Shown: positions 41,217-49,874 of the stretch, piece after piece
Position numbering within the stretch: position 1 is the stretch's first letter
Layout: each line of letters starts with the position of its first letter
Assembly: GCF_029893345.1 (NCBI RefSeq)
Contig: NZ_JARXVE010000005.1
Span: 310,001 to 374,000 of the forward strand
DNA from: Mycolicibacterium frederiksbergense
GTDB lineage: Bacteria; Actinomycetota; Actinomycetes; Mycobacteriales; Mycobacteriaceae
Direction of reading: 5' to 3'
Length of the DNA stretch: 64,000 nt
Notes under the pieces: model-generated
Database searches by the model: none
Told to the model about the DNA's origin: nothing
Seen by the model: only the letters and a program-made list of their open reading frames with translations
Position numbers and translations under genes: made by a program

Positions 41217-43454
41217 TCAGTCTTGCGTCGCCGCGAACACCTCGTTGAGCGTCTTGCTCGGCCGCATCACCGCGGCGGTCTTCTCCGGGTCCGGGTAGTA
41301 GTAGCCGCCGATATCGGCCGGCCCGCCCTGGGCGGCGTTGAGCTCGGCGACGATGGCCTGCTCATGCTCGCCCAGCGCCTTGGCCAGCGGTGCGAAGTGC
41401 GCGGCCAGCTCCTTGTCCTCGGCCTGCTCGGCCAGCGCCTGCGCCCAGTACATCGCGAGGTAGAACTGGCTGCCCCGGTTGTCCAGCTCACCGGTCTTGC
41501 GCGACGGGCTCTTGTTCTCGTCCAACAGCTTTCCGGTCGCGGCATCGAGCGCGGTGGCCAGCACCTTGGCCTTGTCGTTGCCGAACTTGTTACCCAGATC
41601 CTCCAGGCTGGCGCCCAGGGCGAGGAACTCGCCGAGCGAATCCCAACGCAGGTGGTTCTCCTCCACCAGCTGGTGCACATGCTTGGGCGCGGAACCACCG
41701 GCACCCGTCTCGTACAGACCGCCACCGGCCATCAGCGGCACGATCGAGAGCATCTTGGCGCTGGTGCCCAGCTCCAGGATCGGGAACAGGTCGGTCAGGT
41801 AGTCGCGCAGGATGTTGCCGGTCGCGGCAATGGTGTCCTGGCCACGGATCACCCGTTCGATGGTGTGCCGCATGGCACGTTCCTGCGACATGATCTGGAT
41901 GTCGAGGCCCTCGGTGTCGTAGTCCTTGAGGTACAGGTTGACCTTCTTGCGCAGCTCGGCCTCGTGCGGGCGCTCCTGGTCCAACCAGAACACCACCGGC
42001 ATGCCGGACAGCCGGGCGCGGTTGACCGCCAGCTTCACCCAGTCCTGGATCGGCGCGTCCTTGACGATCGGCATACGCCAGATGTCGCCCTCTTCGACGT
42101 TCTGGCTCAGCAGCACCTCGCCGGTGTCGATGTCGACGATGTTGGCCACACCGGCCGCGGGCACCTCGAAGGTCTTGTCGTGGCTGCCGTACTCCTCGGC
42201 CTTCTGCGCCATCAGACCGACGTTGGGCACGGTGCCCATCGTGGTCGGATCGAACTGGCCGTGGGTCTTACAGAAGTTGATCATCTCCTGGTACATCCGG
42301 GAGAACGTCGACTCGGGGTTGACCGCCTTGGTGTCCTTGGTGCGGCCATCGGCGCCGTACATCTTGCCGCCCAGCCGGATCATCGCCGGCATCGAGGCGT
42401 CGACGATGACGTCGCTGGGCGAGTGGAAGTTCGAGATGCCCTTGGCCGAATCCACCATGGCCAGCTCCGGGCGGTGCTCATGGCAGCGGTGCAGGTCCTC
42501 GATGATCTCCTCGCGCTGCGAAGCCGGCAGCGACTCGATCTTGCTGTAGAGATCGGACAGGCCGTTGTTGACGTTCACCCCGAGCTCGTCGAAGAGCTTC
42601 TGATGCTTGGCGAAGGCGTCCTTGTAGAAGATCTTCACCGCATACCCGAACACGATGGGGTGAGACACCTTCATCATCGTGGCCTTGACGTGCAGCGAGA
42701 ACATCACGCCGGTCTTGTAGGCGTCCTCGATCTGCTCCTCGTAGAAGTCGCACAGCGCCTTCTTGCTCATGAACATGCTGTCGATGACGTCGCCGGCATC
42801 CAGCTTCACCTGGGGCTTGAGCACGATCGTCTCGCCGCCGGTCGTCTCCAGCACCATCTTGACGGTGCGAGCCTTGTCCAGCGTCATCGACTTCTCACCG
42901 TGGTAGAAGTCGCCGTGCTTCATGGTCGCCACATGGGTGCGCGAGGCCTGCGACCACTTGCCCATGCTGTGCGGGTGCTTGCGCGCGTACTCCTTGACCG
43001 CCTTGGGCGCCCGTCGGTCCGAGTTGCCTTCGCGCAGAACGGGGTTCACGGCGCTGCCGAGGATCTTGGCGTAGCGATCCTTGATCGCCCGCTCCTCGTC
43101 GGTCTTGGGGTCGCCCGGGTAGTCGGGGATCGCGTAGCCCTTTTCCTGCAGTTCCTTGACCGCGGCGGCGAGCTGCGGAACCGACGCGCTGATGTTGGGC
43201 AGCTTGATGATGTTGGTGTCGGGCAGCTGGGTGAGACGGCCCAGCTCACCGAGATTGTTCGGGACGCGCTGGTCTTCGGTCAGGTAGTCACCGAACTCGG
43301 CCAGGATGCGGGCCGCCACCGAAATGTCAGTGGTCTGGACATTGATGCCGACCGGCTCGGCAAAGGCGCGGATGATTGGCAAGAAGGAGTACGTCGCAAG
43401 CAGCGGCGCCTCGTCTGTCAGCGTGTAGATGATTGTCGGCTGCTGGGCAGTCAT
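41217..43454 (-). CDS. icd2: Monomeric NADP-dependent isocitrate dehydrogenase
   Basis: A 745-residue single-subunit isocitrate dehydrogenase (IDH-II type), converting isocitrate to 2-oxoglutarate with NADPH. Family landmarks include IIYTLTDEAPLLATYSFLPI at the N-terminus, LPNISASVPQLAAAVKEL, NPVLREGNSDRRAPKAVKEYA, GKMYGADGRTKDTKAVNPES and MPVVFWLDQERPHEAELR. Length (about 740 aa) is typical, and it matches Rv0066c. The leader contains an AACGAG-N5-CTCGTT inverted repeat and a GGGAGAG ribosome site. Confidence 0.97.
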   Translation of the reverse strand: MTAQQPTIIYTLTDEAPLLATYSFLPIIRAFAEPVGINVQTTDISVAARILAEFGDYLTEDQRVPNNLGELGRLTQLPDTNIIKLPNISASVPQLAAAVKELQEKGYAIPDYPGDPKTDEERAIKDRYAKILGSAVNPVLREGNSDRRAPKAVKEYARKHPHSMGKWSQASRTHVATMKHGDFYHGEKSMTLDKARTVKMVLETTGGETIVLKPQVKLDAGDVIDSMFMSKKALCDFYEEQIEDAYKTGVMFSLHVKATMMKVSHPIVFGYAVKIFYKDAFAKHQKLFDELGVNVNNGLSDLYSKIESLPASQREEIIEDLHRCHEHRPELAMVDSAKGISNFHSPSDVIVDASMPAMIRLGGKMYGADGRTKDTKAVNPESTFSRMYQEMINFCKTHGQFDPTTMGTVPNVGLMAQKAEEYGSHDKTFEVPAAGVANIVDIDTGEVLLSQNVEEGDIWRMPIVKDAPIQDWVKLAVNRARLSGMPVVFWLDQERPHEAELRKKVNLYLKDYDTEGLDIQIMSQERAMRHTIERVIRGQDTIAATGNILRDYLTDLFPILELGTSAKMLSIVPLMAGGGLYETGAGGSAPKHVHQLVEENHLRWDSLGEFLALGASLEDLGNKFGNDKAKVLATALDAATGKLLDENKSPSRKTGELDNRGSQFYLAMYWAQALAEQAEDKELAAHFAPLAKALGEHEQAIVAELNAAQGGPADIGGYYYPDPEKTAAVMRPSKTLNEVFAATQD

Positions 43455-43730
43455 GGTTGCTCTCCCGGCGTCAGTCAGGGTTCAACGAGGATCACTCGTT
43501 GTCACCTGTGATTATTCGCTGCTCTGTATCGCGGCCAGACTACAAGGGCGCGGCCCGGCACGGCCCGGCAGCTTTGATTACTGACGAGTAACTTTCCGGC
43601 CCTCAGCGCGTCCATCAGCACCGCACACGAGGCAACAGGAACACGTTTCAGTTCGGCCCGAACAGACTCGGCAAACGCCCCCGGACAACCGACTGGCACC
43701 AGCTCGGCGCGTTGCGATAAGCTGCAGGCC
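43455..43730. other. Intergenic region between icd2 and the SAM-IV riboswitch
   Basis: It carries the icd2 leader with the AACGAG-N5-CTCGTT inverted repeat at 43484-43500. A TAAGCT -10 (43717-43722) for the riboswitch transcript sits at the other end, about 8 nt before the aptamer. Nothing else is recognisable between them. Confidence 0.5.
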
Positions 43731-43850
43731 GGTCATGAGTGCCAGCATCAAGCCCCGGCTTGCTGGCCGGCAACCCTCCAACCGCGGTGGGGTGCCCCGG
43801 GTGATGACCAGGTTGAGCAGCCGTCGCCGGCTGCAAGGCAAGCGCGGGTC
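43731..43850 (+). ncRNA. SAM-IV riboswitch
   Basis: The 120-nt aptamer begins GGTCATGAGTGCCAGC, has the core GCCGGCAACCCTCCAACCGC and GGTGGGGTGCCCCGGGTGATGACC (P1 closing), and ends with the pseudoknot strand AAGCGCGGGTC. It follows the mycobacterial SAM-IV sequences closely, with compensated variation in the P5-like stem (CAGCCGTCGCCGGCTG). It senses S-adenosylmethionine and represses the metC-metX operon downstream when SAM is plentiful. Confidence 0.97.
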
Positions 43851-43886
43851 CGTCGGTTCGGGCCCCAGCAGACAGGGAAACCTGAT

Positions 43887-43915
43887 GGAGGCCAGCCATG
43901 TGTATGTGTCCGTGA
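43887..43915 (+). CDS. Tiny leader ORF MCMCP between riboswitch and metC
   Basis: A GGAGG ribosome site (43887-43891) is followed after 6 nt by ATG TGT ATG TGT CCG TGA (43898-43915), encoding Met-Cys-Met-Cys-Pro. The strong ribosome site and alternation of the two sulfur amino acids suggest a leader peptide that senses charged tRNA-Cys/Met. An overlapping frame encoding MEASHVYVSVN (ATG 43885) is an alternative. The 112 bp between it and metC holds no obvious terminator. Confidence 0.5.
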
Positions 43916-44027
43916 ACTGATGGTGTTCGTCCGTCGTTGACCGCGAGCCAGAGGCCCGGCAATCGACCGCACCCCATCCTTCCTGATCCCGTGACCTTCG
44001 TCCCGCCACTGGAGGAGACACCCAGCC

Positions 44028-45359
44028 ATGACAAACCCCGAGATCGTCGCCAACTGGTCGTTCGAGACCAAGCAGGTCCACGCCGGACAGACCCCGGACA
44101 GCGCCACCAACGCCCGCGCCCTGCCGATCTACCAGACCACCTCTTACACCTTCCGCGACACCGACCACGCCGCCGCCCTGTTCGGGCTGGCGGAGCCGGG
44201 CAACATCTACACCCGCATCATGAACCCGACCACCGACGTGGTCGAGCAGCGCATCGCGGCCCTTGAAGGCGGAGTTGCCGCGCTGTTCCTGTCCTCCGGG
44301 CAGGCCGCCGAGACGCTGGCGATCCTCAACCTCGCCGGCGCCGGTGATCACATCGTGTCCAGCCCCCGGCTGTACGGCGGCACCTACAACCTGTTCCACT
44401 ACACGCTGGCCAAGCTCGGTATCGAGGTCAGTTTCGTCGACAACCCGGACGACGTGGAATCGTGGCGGGCCGCGGTCCGTCCGAACACCAAGGCGTTCTT
44501 CGGCGAGACCATCTCCAATCCGCAGATCGACATCCTGGATATCCCCGGTATCGCCGCGGTGGCACACGAGAACGGCGTCCCGCTCATCGTCGACAACACC
44601 ATCGCCACCCCCTACCTGATCCAGCCGCTCGCCCATGGCGCTGACATCGTGGTGCACTCCGCGACGAAGTACCTGGGCGGACATGGTTCGGCGATCGCCG
44701 GGGTGATCGTCGACGGTGGCACCTTCGACTGGACCAACGGCCGCTTCCCCGGCTTCACCGAGCCGGATCCGAGCTACCACGGCGTGGTGTTCGCCGAGCT
44801 CGGCGCGCCGGCGTACGCGCTCAAGGCCCGGGTGCAGCTGCTGCGCGACCTCGGGTCCGCGGCCGCACCGTTCAATGCCTTTTTGATCGCACAGGGATTG
44901 GAAACGCTGTCCCTGCGCGTTGAACGGCACGTGTCCAACGCCCAGAAGGTCGCCGAGTACCTGGCCAAGCATCCTGACGTGACGGCGGTGAACTACGCCG
45001 GGCTGCCCACCTCGCCCTGGTACGAGCGGGGCCGCAAGATCGCCCCGAAGGGAACCGGCGCGGTGCTGTCCTTCGAATTGGCCGGCGGCATCGAGGCCGG
45101 CAAGGCCTTCGTCAACGCGCTGACCCTGCACAGTCACGTCGCCAACATCGGCGACGTCCGGTCCCTGGTCATCCACCCCGCGTCGACCACCCACCAGCAG
45201 CTCAGCGCCGAGGAGCAGCTGTCCACCGGCGTCACCCCCGGCCTGGTGCGACTGGCCGTCGGCATCGAGGGCATCGACGACATCCTGGCCGACCTGGAGC
45301 AAGGCTTCACCGCCGCCCGCCCGTTCCGCGCTGTGCCGCAGACCGCGGCCACGGTGTGA
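44028..45359 (+). CDS. metC: O-acetylhomoserine sulfhydrylase
   Basis: A 443-residue PLP enzyme of the Cys/Met-metabolism family, forming homocysteine from O-acetylhomoserine and sulfide (MetY activity; the mycobacterial gene Rv3340 is called metC). Motifs: YTRIMNPTTDVVEQRIAALEGG, SSGQAAETLAILNL, VDNTIATPYL and the PLP Lys in HSATKYLGGHG. The insertions that lengthen MetY relative to cystathionine lyases are present. Ribosome site GGAGGAGA precedes the ATG. It is controlled by the SAM-IV riboswitch upstream and is 21 bp from metX. Confidence 0.96.
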   Translation: MTNPEIVANWSFETKQVHAGQTPDSATNARALPIYQTTSYTFRDTDHAAALFGLAEPGNIYTRIMNPTTDVVEQRIAALEGGVAALFLSSGQAAETLAILNLAGAGDHIVSSPRLYGGTYNLFHYTLAKLGIEVSFVDNPDDVESWRAAVRPNTKAFFGETISNPQIDILDIPGIAAVAHENGVPLIVDNTIATPYLIQPLAHGADIVVHSATKYLGGHGSAIAGVIVDGGTFDWTNGRFPGFTEPDPSYHGVVFAELGAPAYALKARVQLLRDLGSAAAPFNAFLIAQGLETLSLRVERHVSNAQKVAEYLAKHPDVTAVNYAGLPTSPWYERGRKIAPKGTGAVLSFELAGGIEAGKAFVNALTLHSHVANIGDVRSLVIHPASTTHQQLSAEEQLSTGVTPGLVRLAVGIEGIDDILADLEQGFTAARPFRAVPQTAATV

Positions 45360-45380
45360 GGACGGTGTGAGGAGGCCGGC

Positions 45381-46511
45381 ATGACGATCATCGAGGAACC
45401 AGCCGTGTCCACCCTCCCGTTACCTGCCGAAGGCGAAATCGGCGTGGTGTACATCGGTGCGCTGACGCTGGAGAACGGCACCGTCCTGCCTGACGTGTCG
45501 ATCGCCGTGCAGCGCTGGGGCGAACTATCGCCCGAGCGCGACAACGTAGTGATGGTGCTGCACGCGCTCACCGGCGATTCGCACATCACCGGACCGGCCG
45601 GCGACGGCCACCCGACGGCAGGCTGGTGGGACGGCGTGGCCGGGCCCGGCGCCCCGATCGACACCGACCAGTGGTGCGCGATCTCGACCAATGTGCTCGG
45701 CGGCTGCCGCGGATCTACCGGTCCCGGCTCGCTCGCTCCCGACGGAAAGCCTTGGGGTTCAAGGTTTCCCCAGATCACCATCCGCGACCAGGTGGAAGCC
45801 GACCGGGCGGCGCTCGCAGCTCTGGGAATCACCAGGGTCGCGGCCGTGGTCGGCGGGTCGATGGGCGGAGCCCGCGCGCTGGAATGGGCGGTCGGTTACC
45901 CCGACGAGGTCGACGCCGGACTTGTGCTGGCCGTCGGCGCCCGCGCGACCGCCGATCAGATCGGCACCCAGTGCAGCCAGGTCGCCGCGATCAAGTCGGA
46001 TCCGAGCTGGCAGGGCGGCGACTATTACGGCACCGGCCAGGCACCGCTGACCGGGATGGAGATCGCCAGGCGGTTCGCCCACCTCACCTACCGCGGTGAG
46101 GAGGAGCTCGACGAGCGGTTCGGCAATGCTGCCCAGGGTGACGAGGATCCGACCACCGGTGGGCGCTACGCGGTACAGAGCTACCTCGAATACCAAGGTG
46201 GCAAATTGGCCCGCCGATTCGACCCGGGCACCTATGTGGCCCTCTCGGATGCGCTGTCCACCCACGATGTGGGCCGCGGCCGTGGCGGGGTTGCCAGTGC
46301 GCTGCGCAGTTGCCCGGTGCCCGTGATCGTCGGCGGGATCACCTCGGACCGGCTCTACCCGATCCGGCTGCAGCAGGAACTGGCCGAATTGCTGCCCGGC
46401 TGCAATGGTCTGGACGTCGTCGACTCGGAATACGGGCACGACGGGTTCCTGGTCGAGACCGAGGTGGTCGGCAAGCTGATCCGCCGAACACTGGAGCTGG
46501 TACCGCGGTGA
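45381..46511 (+). CDS. metX: Homoserine O-acetyltransferase
   Basis: A 376-residue alpha/beta-hydrolase-fold acyltransferase making O-acetylhomoserine for the preceding enzyme. Visible: QRWGELSPERDNVVMVLHALTGDSH, the nucleophile elbow GGSMGGARALEW (Ser), and the C-terminal Asp (TSDRLYP) and His (YGHDGF). GAGGAGG precedes the ATG. It matches Rv3341 (379 aa). Confidence 0.97.
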   Translation: MTIIEEPAVSTLPLPAEGEIGVVYIGALTLENGTVLPDVSIAVQRWGELSPERDNVVMVLHALTGDSHITGPAGDGHPTAGWWDGVAGPGAPIDTDQWCAISTNVLGGCRGSTGPGSLAPDGKPWGSRFPQITIRDQVEADRAALAALGITRVAAVVGGSMGGARALEWAVGYPDEVDAGLVLAVGARATADQIGTQCSQVAAIKSDPSWQGGDYYGTGQAPLTGMEIARRFAHLTYRGEEELDERFGNAAQGDEDPTTGGRYAVQSYLEYQGGKLARRFDPGTYVALSDALSTHDVGRGRGGVASALRSCPVPVIVGGITSDRLYPIRLQQELAELLPGCNGLDVVDSEYGHDGFLVETEVVGKLIRRTLELVPR

Positions 46512-47239
46512 CGCCTCCGGAGCAGCCGCGTTCCCTGTCGTTCGGCTCTGAGGCCGCCGCCTACGAGCGCGGCCGTCCGTCCTACCCGCCGGACGCGATC
46601 GACTGGCTGTTGCCCGCCGGTGCGCGCGACGTCCTCGACCTTGGCGCGGGTACCGGCAAACTCACCACCCGGCTCGTCGAACGCGGCCTGGACGTGGTTG
46701 CCGTCGACCCGATTCCGGAAATGCTCGAGCTGCTGTCGAACTCGCTGCCGGACACCCCGGCGCTGCTGGGCACCGCTGAAGAAATCCCGTTGGCCGACAA
46801 CAGTGTCGACGCGGTGCTGGTGGCGCAGGCCTGGCACTGGTTCGACCCGGAACGCGCGGCGAAGGAAGTCAGCCGGGTGCTGCGCCCCGGCGGCCGGCTG
46901 GGCCTGGTGTGGAACACCCGCGACGAACGGCTGGGCTGGGTCAAGGATCTGGGTCAGATCATCGGCCACGAGAACGACCCGTTCAGCCAGCAGGTGACAC
47001 TGCCCGATCCGTTCGCCGCCACCGAGCGCCATCAGGTGGAGTGGACGAGTTACCTGACGCCACAGGCGCTCATCGATCTGGTCGCCTCGCGCAGTTACTG
47101 CATCACCTCACCGGAGCAGGTCCGCACCCGCACCCTGGGGCAGGTCCGCGAGCTGTTGGCCACGCATCCGGCGCTGGTCAACTCTTCGGGGCTGGCGCTG
47201 CCCTACGTCACGGTGTGCATCCGGGCCACACTCGCCTGA
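46508..47239 (+). CDS. Class I SAM-dependent methyltransferase (Rv3342-like)
   Basis: A 243-residue methyltransferase with SAM motif I VLDLGAGTGKLT, the acidic VVAVDPIPEML and motif III LRPGGRLGLVW. The GTG start overlaps the metX stop (GTGA), so it is part of the riboswitch-controlled operon. Length equals Rv3342. The substrate is unknown; its link to SAM supply is suggestive only. Confidence 0.92.
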   Translation: MTPPEQPRSLSFGSEAAAYERGRPSYPPDAIDWLLPAGARDVLDLGAGTGKLTTRLVERGLDVVAVDPIPEMLELLSNSLPDTPALLGTAEEIPLADNSVDAVLVAQAWHWFDPERAAKEVSRVLRPGGRLGLVWNTRDERLGWVKDLGQIIGHENDPFSQQVTLPDPFAATERHQVEWTSYLTPQALIDLVASRSYCITSPEQVRTRTLGQVRELLATHPALVNSSGLALPYVTVCIRATLA

Positions 47240-47247
47240 CGGCGATC

Positions 47248-48795
47248 TCAGGCGCTGCGGCTGATCCGCTCGGAATCCGGCGGGCCGAACCAGCGGCGCA
47301 GCGCGGCATGCAGCCGGTCGCGGTCGAGGTCGCCGAAACCATCTGCGGCCCAGGCGACATAGCCGTCAGGCCGGATCAGCAGCGCCGCGGCCGGCCGGTC
47401 GTCGACCGTCGCGATCTCGATGTCGAGTCGACCGCGCCACCCGGCCGCGGTTTCGGCGTGATCGCCGCCCGACAGGTCGAGCAGCACCGGCCGGCCCGAG
47501 CGCAGCAGCTCGGCAACCCGGCGGCCGTCGGACAGCGTCAGCGCCGGGACGAAGTATCCGGACAACCGGTGTTCGTCGCCGATCTCGTAGCGGACCTCGG
47601 ATCCCGAGAGCACCCCGGCGACGTGCGCGGAGCCGTCCGGCGTCGCCAGTAGTTCACCGAAAAGCGTTCGCAGCGCGGTGACCTCGGGGCCGGCGGCCAT
47701 CAGGGCGGCCTGCGCCATGGAATGCATCATCACCCGCTGCCCCGCGGGCCACCGCTCGCTGTGATAGCTGCCCAGCAGACCGTTCGGCGCCCAGCCGTGC
47801 ACGGCGGCGGCCAGTTTCCAGCCCAGATTCATCGCGTCCTGCATGCCCAGGTTCAGGCCGGGCCCGCCCATCGCCGAGTGCACGTGCGCGGCATCGCCCA
47901 CCAGGAAGACGTTGCCGGCGCGGTACTGTGCGGCCTGCCGGGTGTTCTGGCCGTTGATCCGCCGGAGGGCATGTGGTCCCGGCCAGTTCGGGGCCTCCAA
48001 CGGGAGCTCAGCACCGACAACCCGTTTCACGCTGGCCCGCAGTTCGTCGATGGTCAGCGCCGGCGCGTCATCGGGCAGGATGGAGCCGTATTCGATGGTC
48101 CCGAGCATCGGCCGGCCCGGCTGAAACTCCGCATAGATGAGAACGCCGCCGTCGAACCGGCTGTGCCCGAACGGGATTCGTCCAACACCTGGCACATCGA
48201 TGCCGCCCAGGCCGGTGCGCATCTCGTCGGGCAGACTGGCATGCGCCGCCCGGACGATGACCTCGGTGGTCAAACCCGGAAACTCGATGCCGGCCTTCTT
48301 CCGGACCGGGCTGCGGCCGCCGTCAGCACCGACCAGGTAGGCGGTCTGCATCCGGTAGTTGCCCGCGGGCGAGACAACCTCGAGGGTGACGCCGTCGGAC
48401 CCCTGCTCGAGCTCGACGAGCTCATGGCCCCAGCGGATCTCAACCCCCAGCCCCTGTACCCAGTCCACCAGCTGGCGCACCACCCGGGGCTGCTGGATCA
48501 CCATGCCGTACATCGGGTTGTCGACACCATCGAGGAACGGCACCTGCATGCCCGCGAAGATGTAGCCGCCCATCTGCTGCGGCGGCTGATCCGATCCGCT
48601 GAGCGTCTGATACAGACCGCGCAAGTCGAGCACGCGATTGGCCTGCCCGACAATGCCATTGGCCTTGAGTTCGGGGCTGGGTTCCTCGAGTTGCTCGAGC
48701 ACCACCGGCCGCACCCCGGCCAAGGCCAACTCGCCGGCAAGCAGCAGTCCGTTGGGGCCGGCACCGCAGATCACAACATCTGTCTGATCGGTCAT
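47248..48795 (-). CDS. FAD-dependent aromatic-ring/antibiotic monooxygenase (group A)
   Basis: A 515-residue PHBH-fold flavoprotein monooxygenase. FAD motif 1 is ICGAGPNGLLLAGELALAG, the DG motif LVGADGGRSPVRK, and the GD motif FLVGDAAHVHSAMGGPGLNLGMQDAMNLGWKLA. The C-terminal thioredoxin-like domain is also present. It resembles actinobacterial polyketide/rifampicin hydroxylases (Rox-like), so it may inactivate an antibiotic or hydroxylate a phenol. It shares a 4-nt overlap with the tetR gene just upstream, which indicates induction by the substrate. Confidence 0.87.
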   Translation of the reverse strand: MTDQTDVVICGAGPNGLLLAGELALAGVRPVVLEQLEEPSPELKANGIVGQANRVLDLRGLYQTLSGSDQPPQQMGGYIFAGMQVPFLDGVDNPMYGMVIQQPRVVRQLVDWVQGLGVEIRWGHELVELEQGSDGVTLEVVSPAGNYRMQTAYLVGADGGRSPVRKKAGIEFPGLTTEVIVRAAHASLPDEMRTGLGGIDVPGVGRIPFGHSRFDGGVLIYAEFQPGRPMLGTIEYGSILPDDAPALTIDELRASVKRVVGAELPLEAPNWPGPHALRRINGQNTRQAAQYRAGNVFLVGDAAHVHSAMGGPGLNLGMQDAMNLGWKLAAAVHGWAPNGLLGSYHSERWPAGQRVMMHSMAQAALMAAGPEVTALRTLFGELLATPDGSAHVAGVLSGSEVRYEIGDEHRLSGYFVPALTLSDGRRVAELLRSGRPVLLDLSGGDHAETAAGWRGRLDIEIATVDDRPAAALLIRPDGYVAWAADGFGDLDRDRLHAALRRWFGPPDSERISRSA

Positions 48796-49415
48796 TCTGT
48801 TCCTCCCGGTTCAGGCAGGCCCGCGGCCACCGCCGCGAACCCTTGGCGCAGCAGTGACGTGAAAGACACTGGCGGATCGGAGATCCCGTACTCATCCATC
48901 GCGACATCCCCGACCGCGCGCACCACGGCAGCCACCAGCCGCGGATACATGTCGCGTTCCGGGTCGGTGCCGGTCCGTTCGGCGATCGCCGCCACCCACT
49001 CGTCGAACATCCCCCGGAAGGTGGCATCGCGAATCTCCGGGATCATCAGCAGCTTTCGGACCTCGGCCAGCTGTTGGCGGGTCGGCAGCGCGTTCTCCAC
49101 ACCGTAGACGTCGGACATGTCGGCGTCCACCGGATTGATCACCGATTCGGCGATGGCGGTCCACAGCGGTTCGTCGGCCGGGCGCGAGCGCAGCAGGTCG
49201 ATGCTGCGGCGCATGCGCTCCTGCTGCCGGTATGCCAGCGCGTCGTACTTGCCGGCGAAGTAGTTGGTGAAGGTGCGCAGCGAGACCCCGGCCAGGTTGG
49301 CGATGTCTTCGCGGGTCACGTTTTCCAGCCCGCGCTCGAACGCCAGGCTCAGCGCGGCATCGCTGAGTGCCCTGCGGGTGTCGAGTTTCTTGCGTTCCCG
49401 CAGTCCCGGTGCCAT
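48792..49415 (-). CDS. TetR-family transcriptional regulator
   Basis: A 207-residue TetR regulator. The N-terminal helix-turn-helix is ALSLAFERGLENVTREDIANLAGVSLRTFTNYFAGKYDAL; the C-terminal ligand domain is divergent. The ATG at 49415 is 6 nt after TACCGT (leaderless); tandem 17-bp repeats lie 18 bp further upstream. Its stop overlaps the monooxygenase start, so the pair forms a self-regulated unit. Confidence 0.92.
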   Translation of the reverse strand: MAPGLRERKKLDTRRALSDAALSLAFERGLENVTREDIANLAGVSLRTFTNYFAGKYDALAYRQQERMRRSIDLLRSRPADEPLWTAIAESVINPVDADMSDVYGVENALPTRQQLAEVRKLLMIPEIRDATFRGMFDEWVAAIAERTGTDPERDMYPRLVAAVVRAVGDVAMDEYGISDPPVSFTSLLRQGFAAVAAGLPEPGGTE

Positions 49416-49421
49416 GCCGCC

Positions 49422-49427
49422 ACGGTA
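49422..49427 (-). promoter_or_regulatory. Leaderless -10 element of the tetR-monooxygenase operon (TACCGT)
   Basis: TACCGT lies 6 nt before the tetR ATG on the minus strand. The two 17-bp repeats begin 6 bp upstream of it and would cover the -35 region. Confidence 0.45.
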
Positions 49428-49432
49428 AACCA

Positions 49433-49466
49433 AATATTACCCACTAGGCAATATTTCCCACTAGGC
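49433..49466. repeat. Tandem 17-bp direct repeat, probable TetR operator
   Basis: AATATTACCCACTAGGC (49433-49449) is followed directly by AATATTTCCCACTAGGC (49450-49466), with one mismatch in 17. Each unit starts with palindromic AATATT. The position just upstream of the tetR -10 suits an operator array for TetR dimers. Confidence 0.6.
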
Positions 49467-49495
49467 ATTTACTGTGAGAATCCAAGTGGCCGAAA

Positions 49496-49522
49496 TAGCC
49501 AAAATGGCTAATATGGCCATAT
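49496..49522 (+). promoter_or_regulatory. Toxin-antitoxin promoter/operator: two palindromes over a leaderless start
   Basis: TAGCCA-AAA-TGGCTA (49496-49510) and ATATGGCCATAT (49511-49522) are adjacent perfect palindromes. The -10 TAATAT (49509-49514) lies between them, 6 nt before the antitoxin ATG at 49521. The second palindrome overlaps that ATG, so binding of the antitoxin would block its own leaderless transcript. Confidence 0.6.
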
Positions 49523-49865
49523 GGCTACCTTGACCTTCCGCAACCGCGCCGGCGAGCTGGTCGACGTGCCGACCGTGGCGGCCACCCGGTTCAAGAACGA
49601 GTTCGCCGCGATCGTCGAACAGGCCGCGCTCGGCGGCGCCGTCACGATCACCAAGCACAACGCCCCCAAAGCGGTGCTGGTCTCCTACGCCGAATTCGAG
49701 GCGCTCACCCGCGCCAACGCCCCCGCCCTCGACGAGCTGACCGACGAGTTCGACGACCTGCTCAACCGGATGCAGGCGCCGAAGGCCAAGGCTGCCGTGG
49801 CAGCGGCCTTCGACGCCACGCCCGAGCAGCTGGGCGCCGCCGCGCAAGCCGCACAACGCGGCTGA
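49521..49865 (+). CDS. Phd/YefM-family antitoxin
   Basis: A 114-residue protein. The N-terminal half is the Phd/YefM fold (VPTVAATRFKNEFAAIVEQA, then VTITKHNAPKAVLVSYAEFEAL), which binds DNA and dimerises. The C-terminal Ala-rich helical half would wrap the toxin. It is followed after 9 nt by a zeta-toxin gene, forming a two-gene module. Zeta toxins are usually partnered by epsilon or PezA (XRE) antitoxins; a Phd-type partner is less usual. Confidence 0.87.
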   Translation: MATLTFRNRAGELVDVPTVAATRFKNEFAAIVEQAALGGAVTITKHNAPKAVLVSYAEFEALTRANAPALDELTDEFDDLLNRMQAPKAKAAVAAAFDATPEQLGAAAQAAQRG

Positions 49866-49874
49866 GCCCGCCAG

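Noticed and set aside
41151..43511. 786-codon plus-strand frame opposite icd2
   Set aside because: The minus strand encodes full-length monomeric isocitrate dehydrogenase; the plus frame has low-complexity, motif-free sequence.
43735..43920. 61-residue ORF running through the SAM-IV aptamer
   Set aside because: The bases are explained by the riboswitch, whose structure constrains them; only the short MCMCP or MEASHVYVSVN ends are worth considering as peptides.
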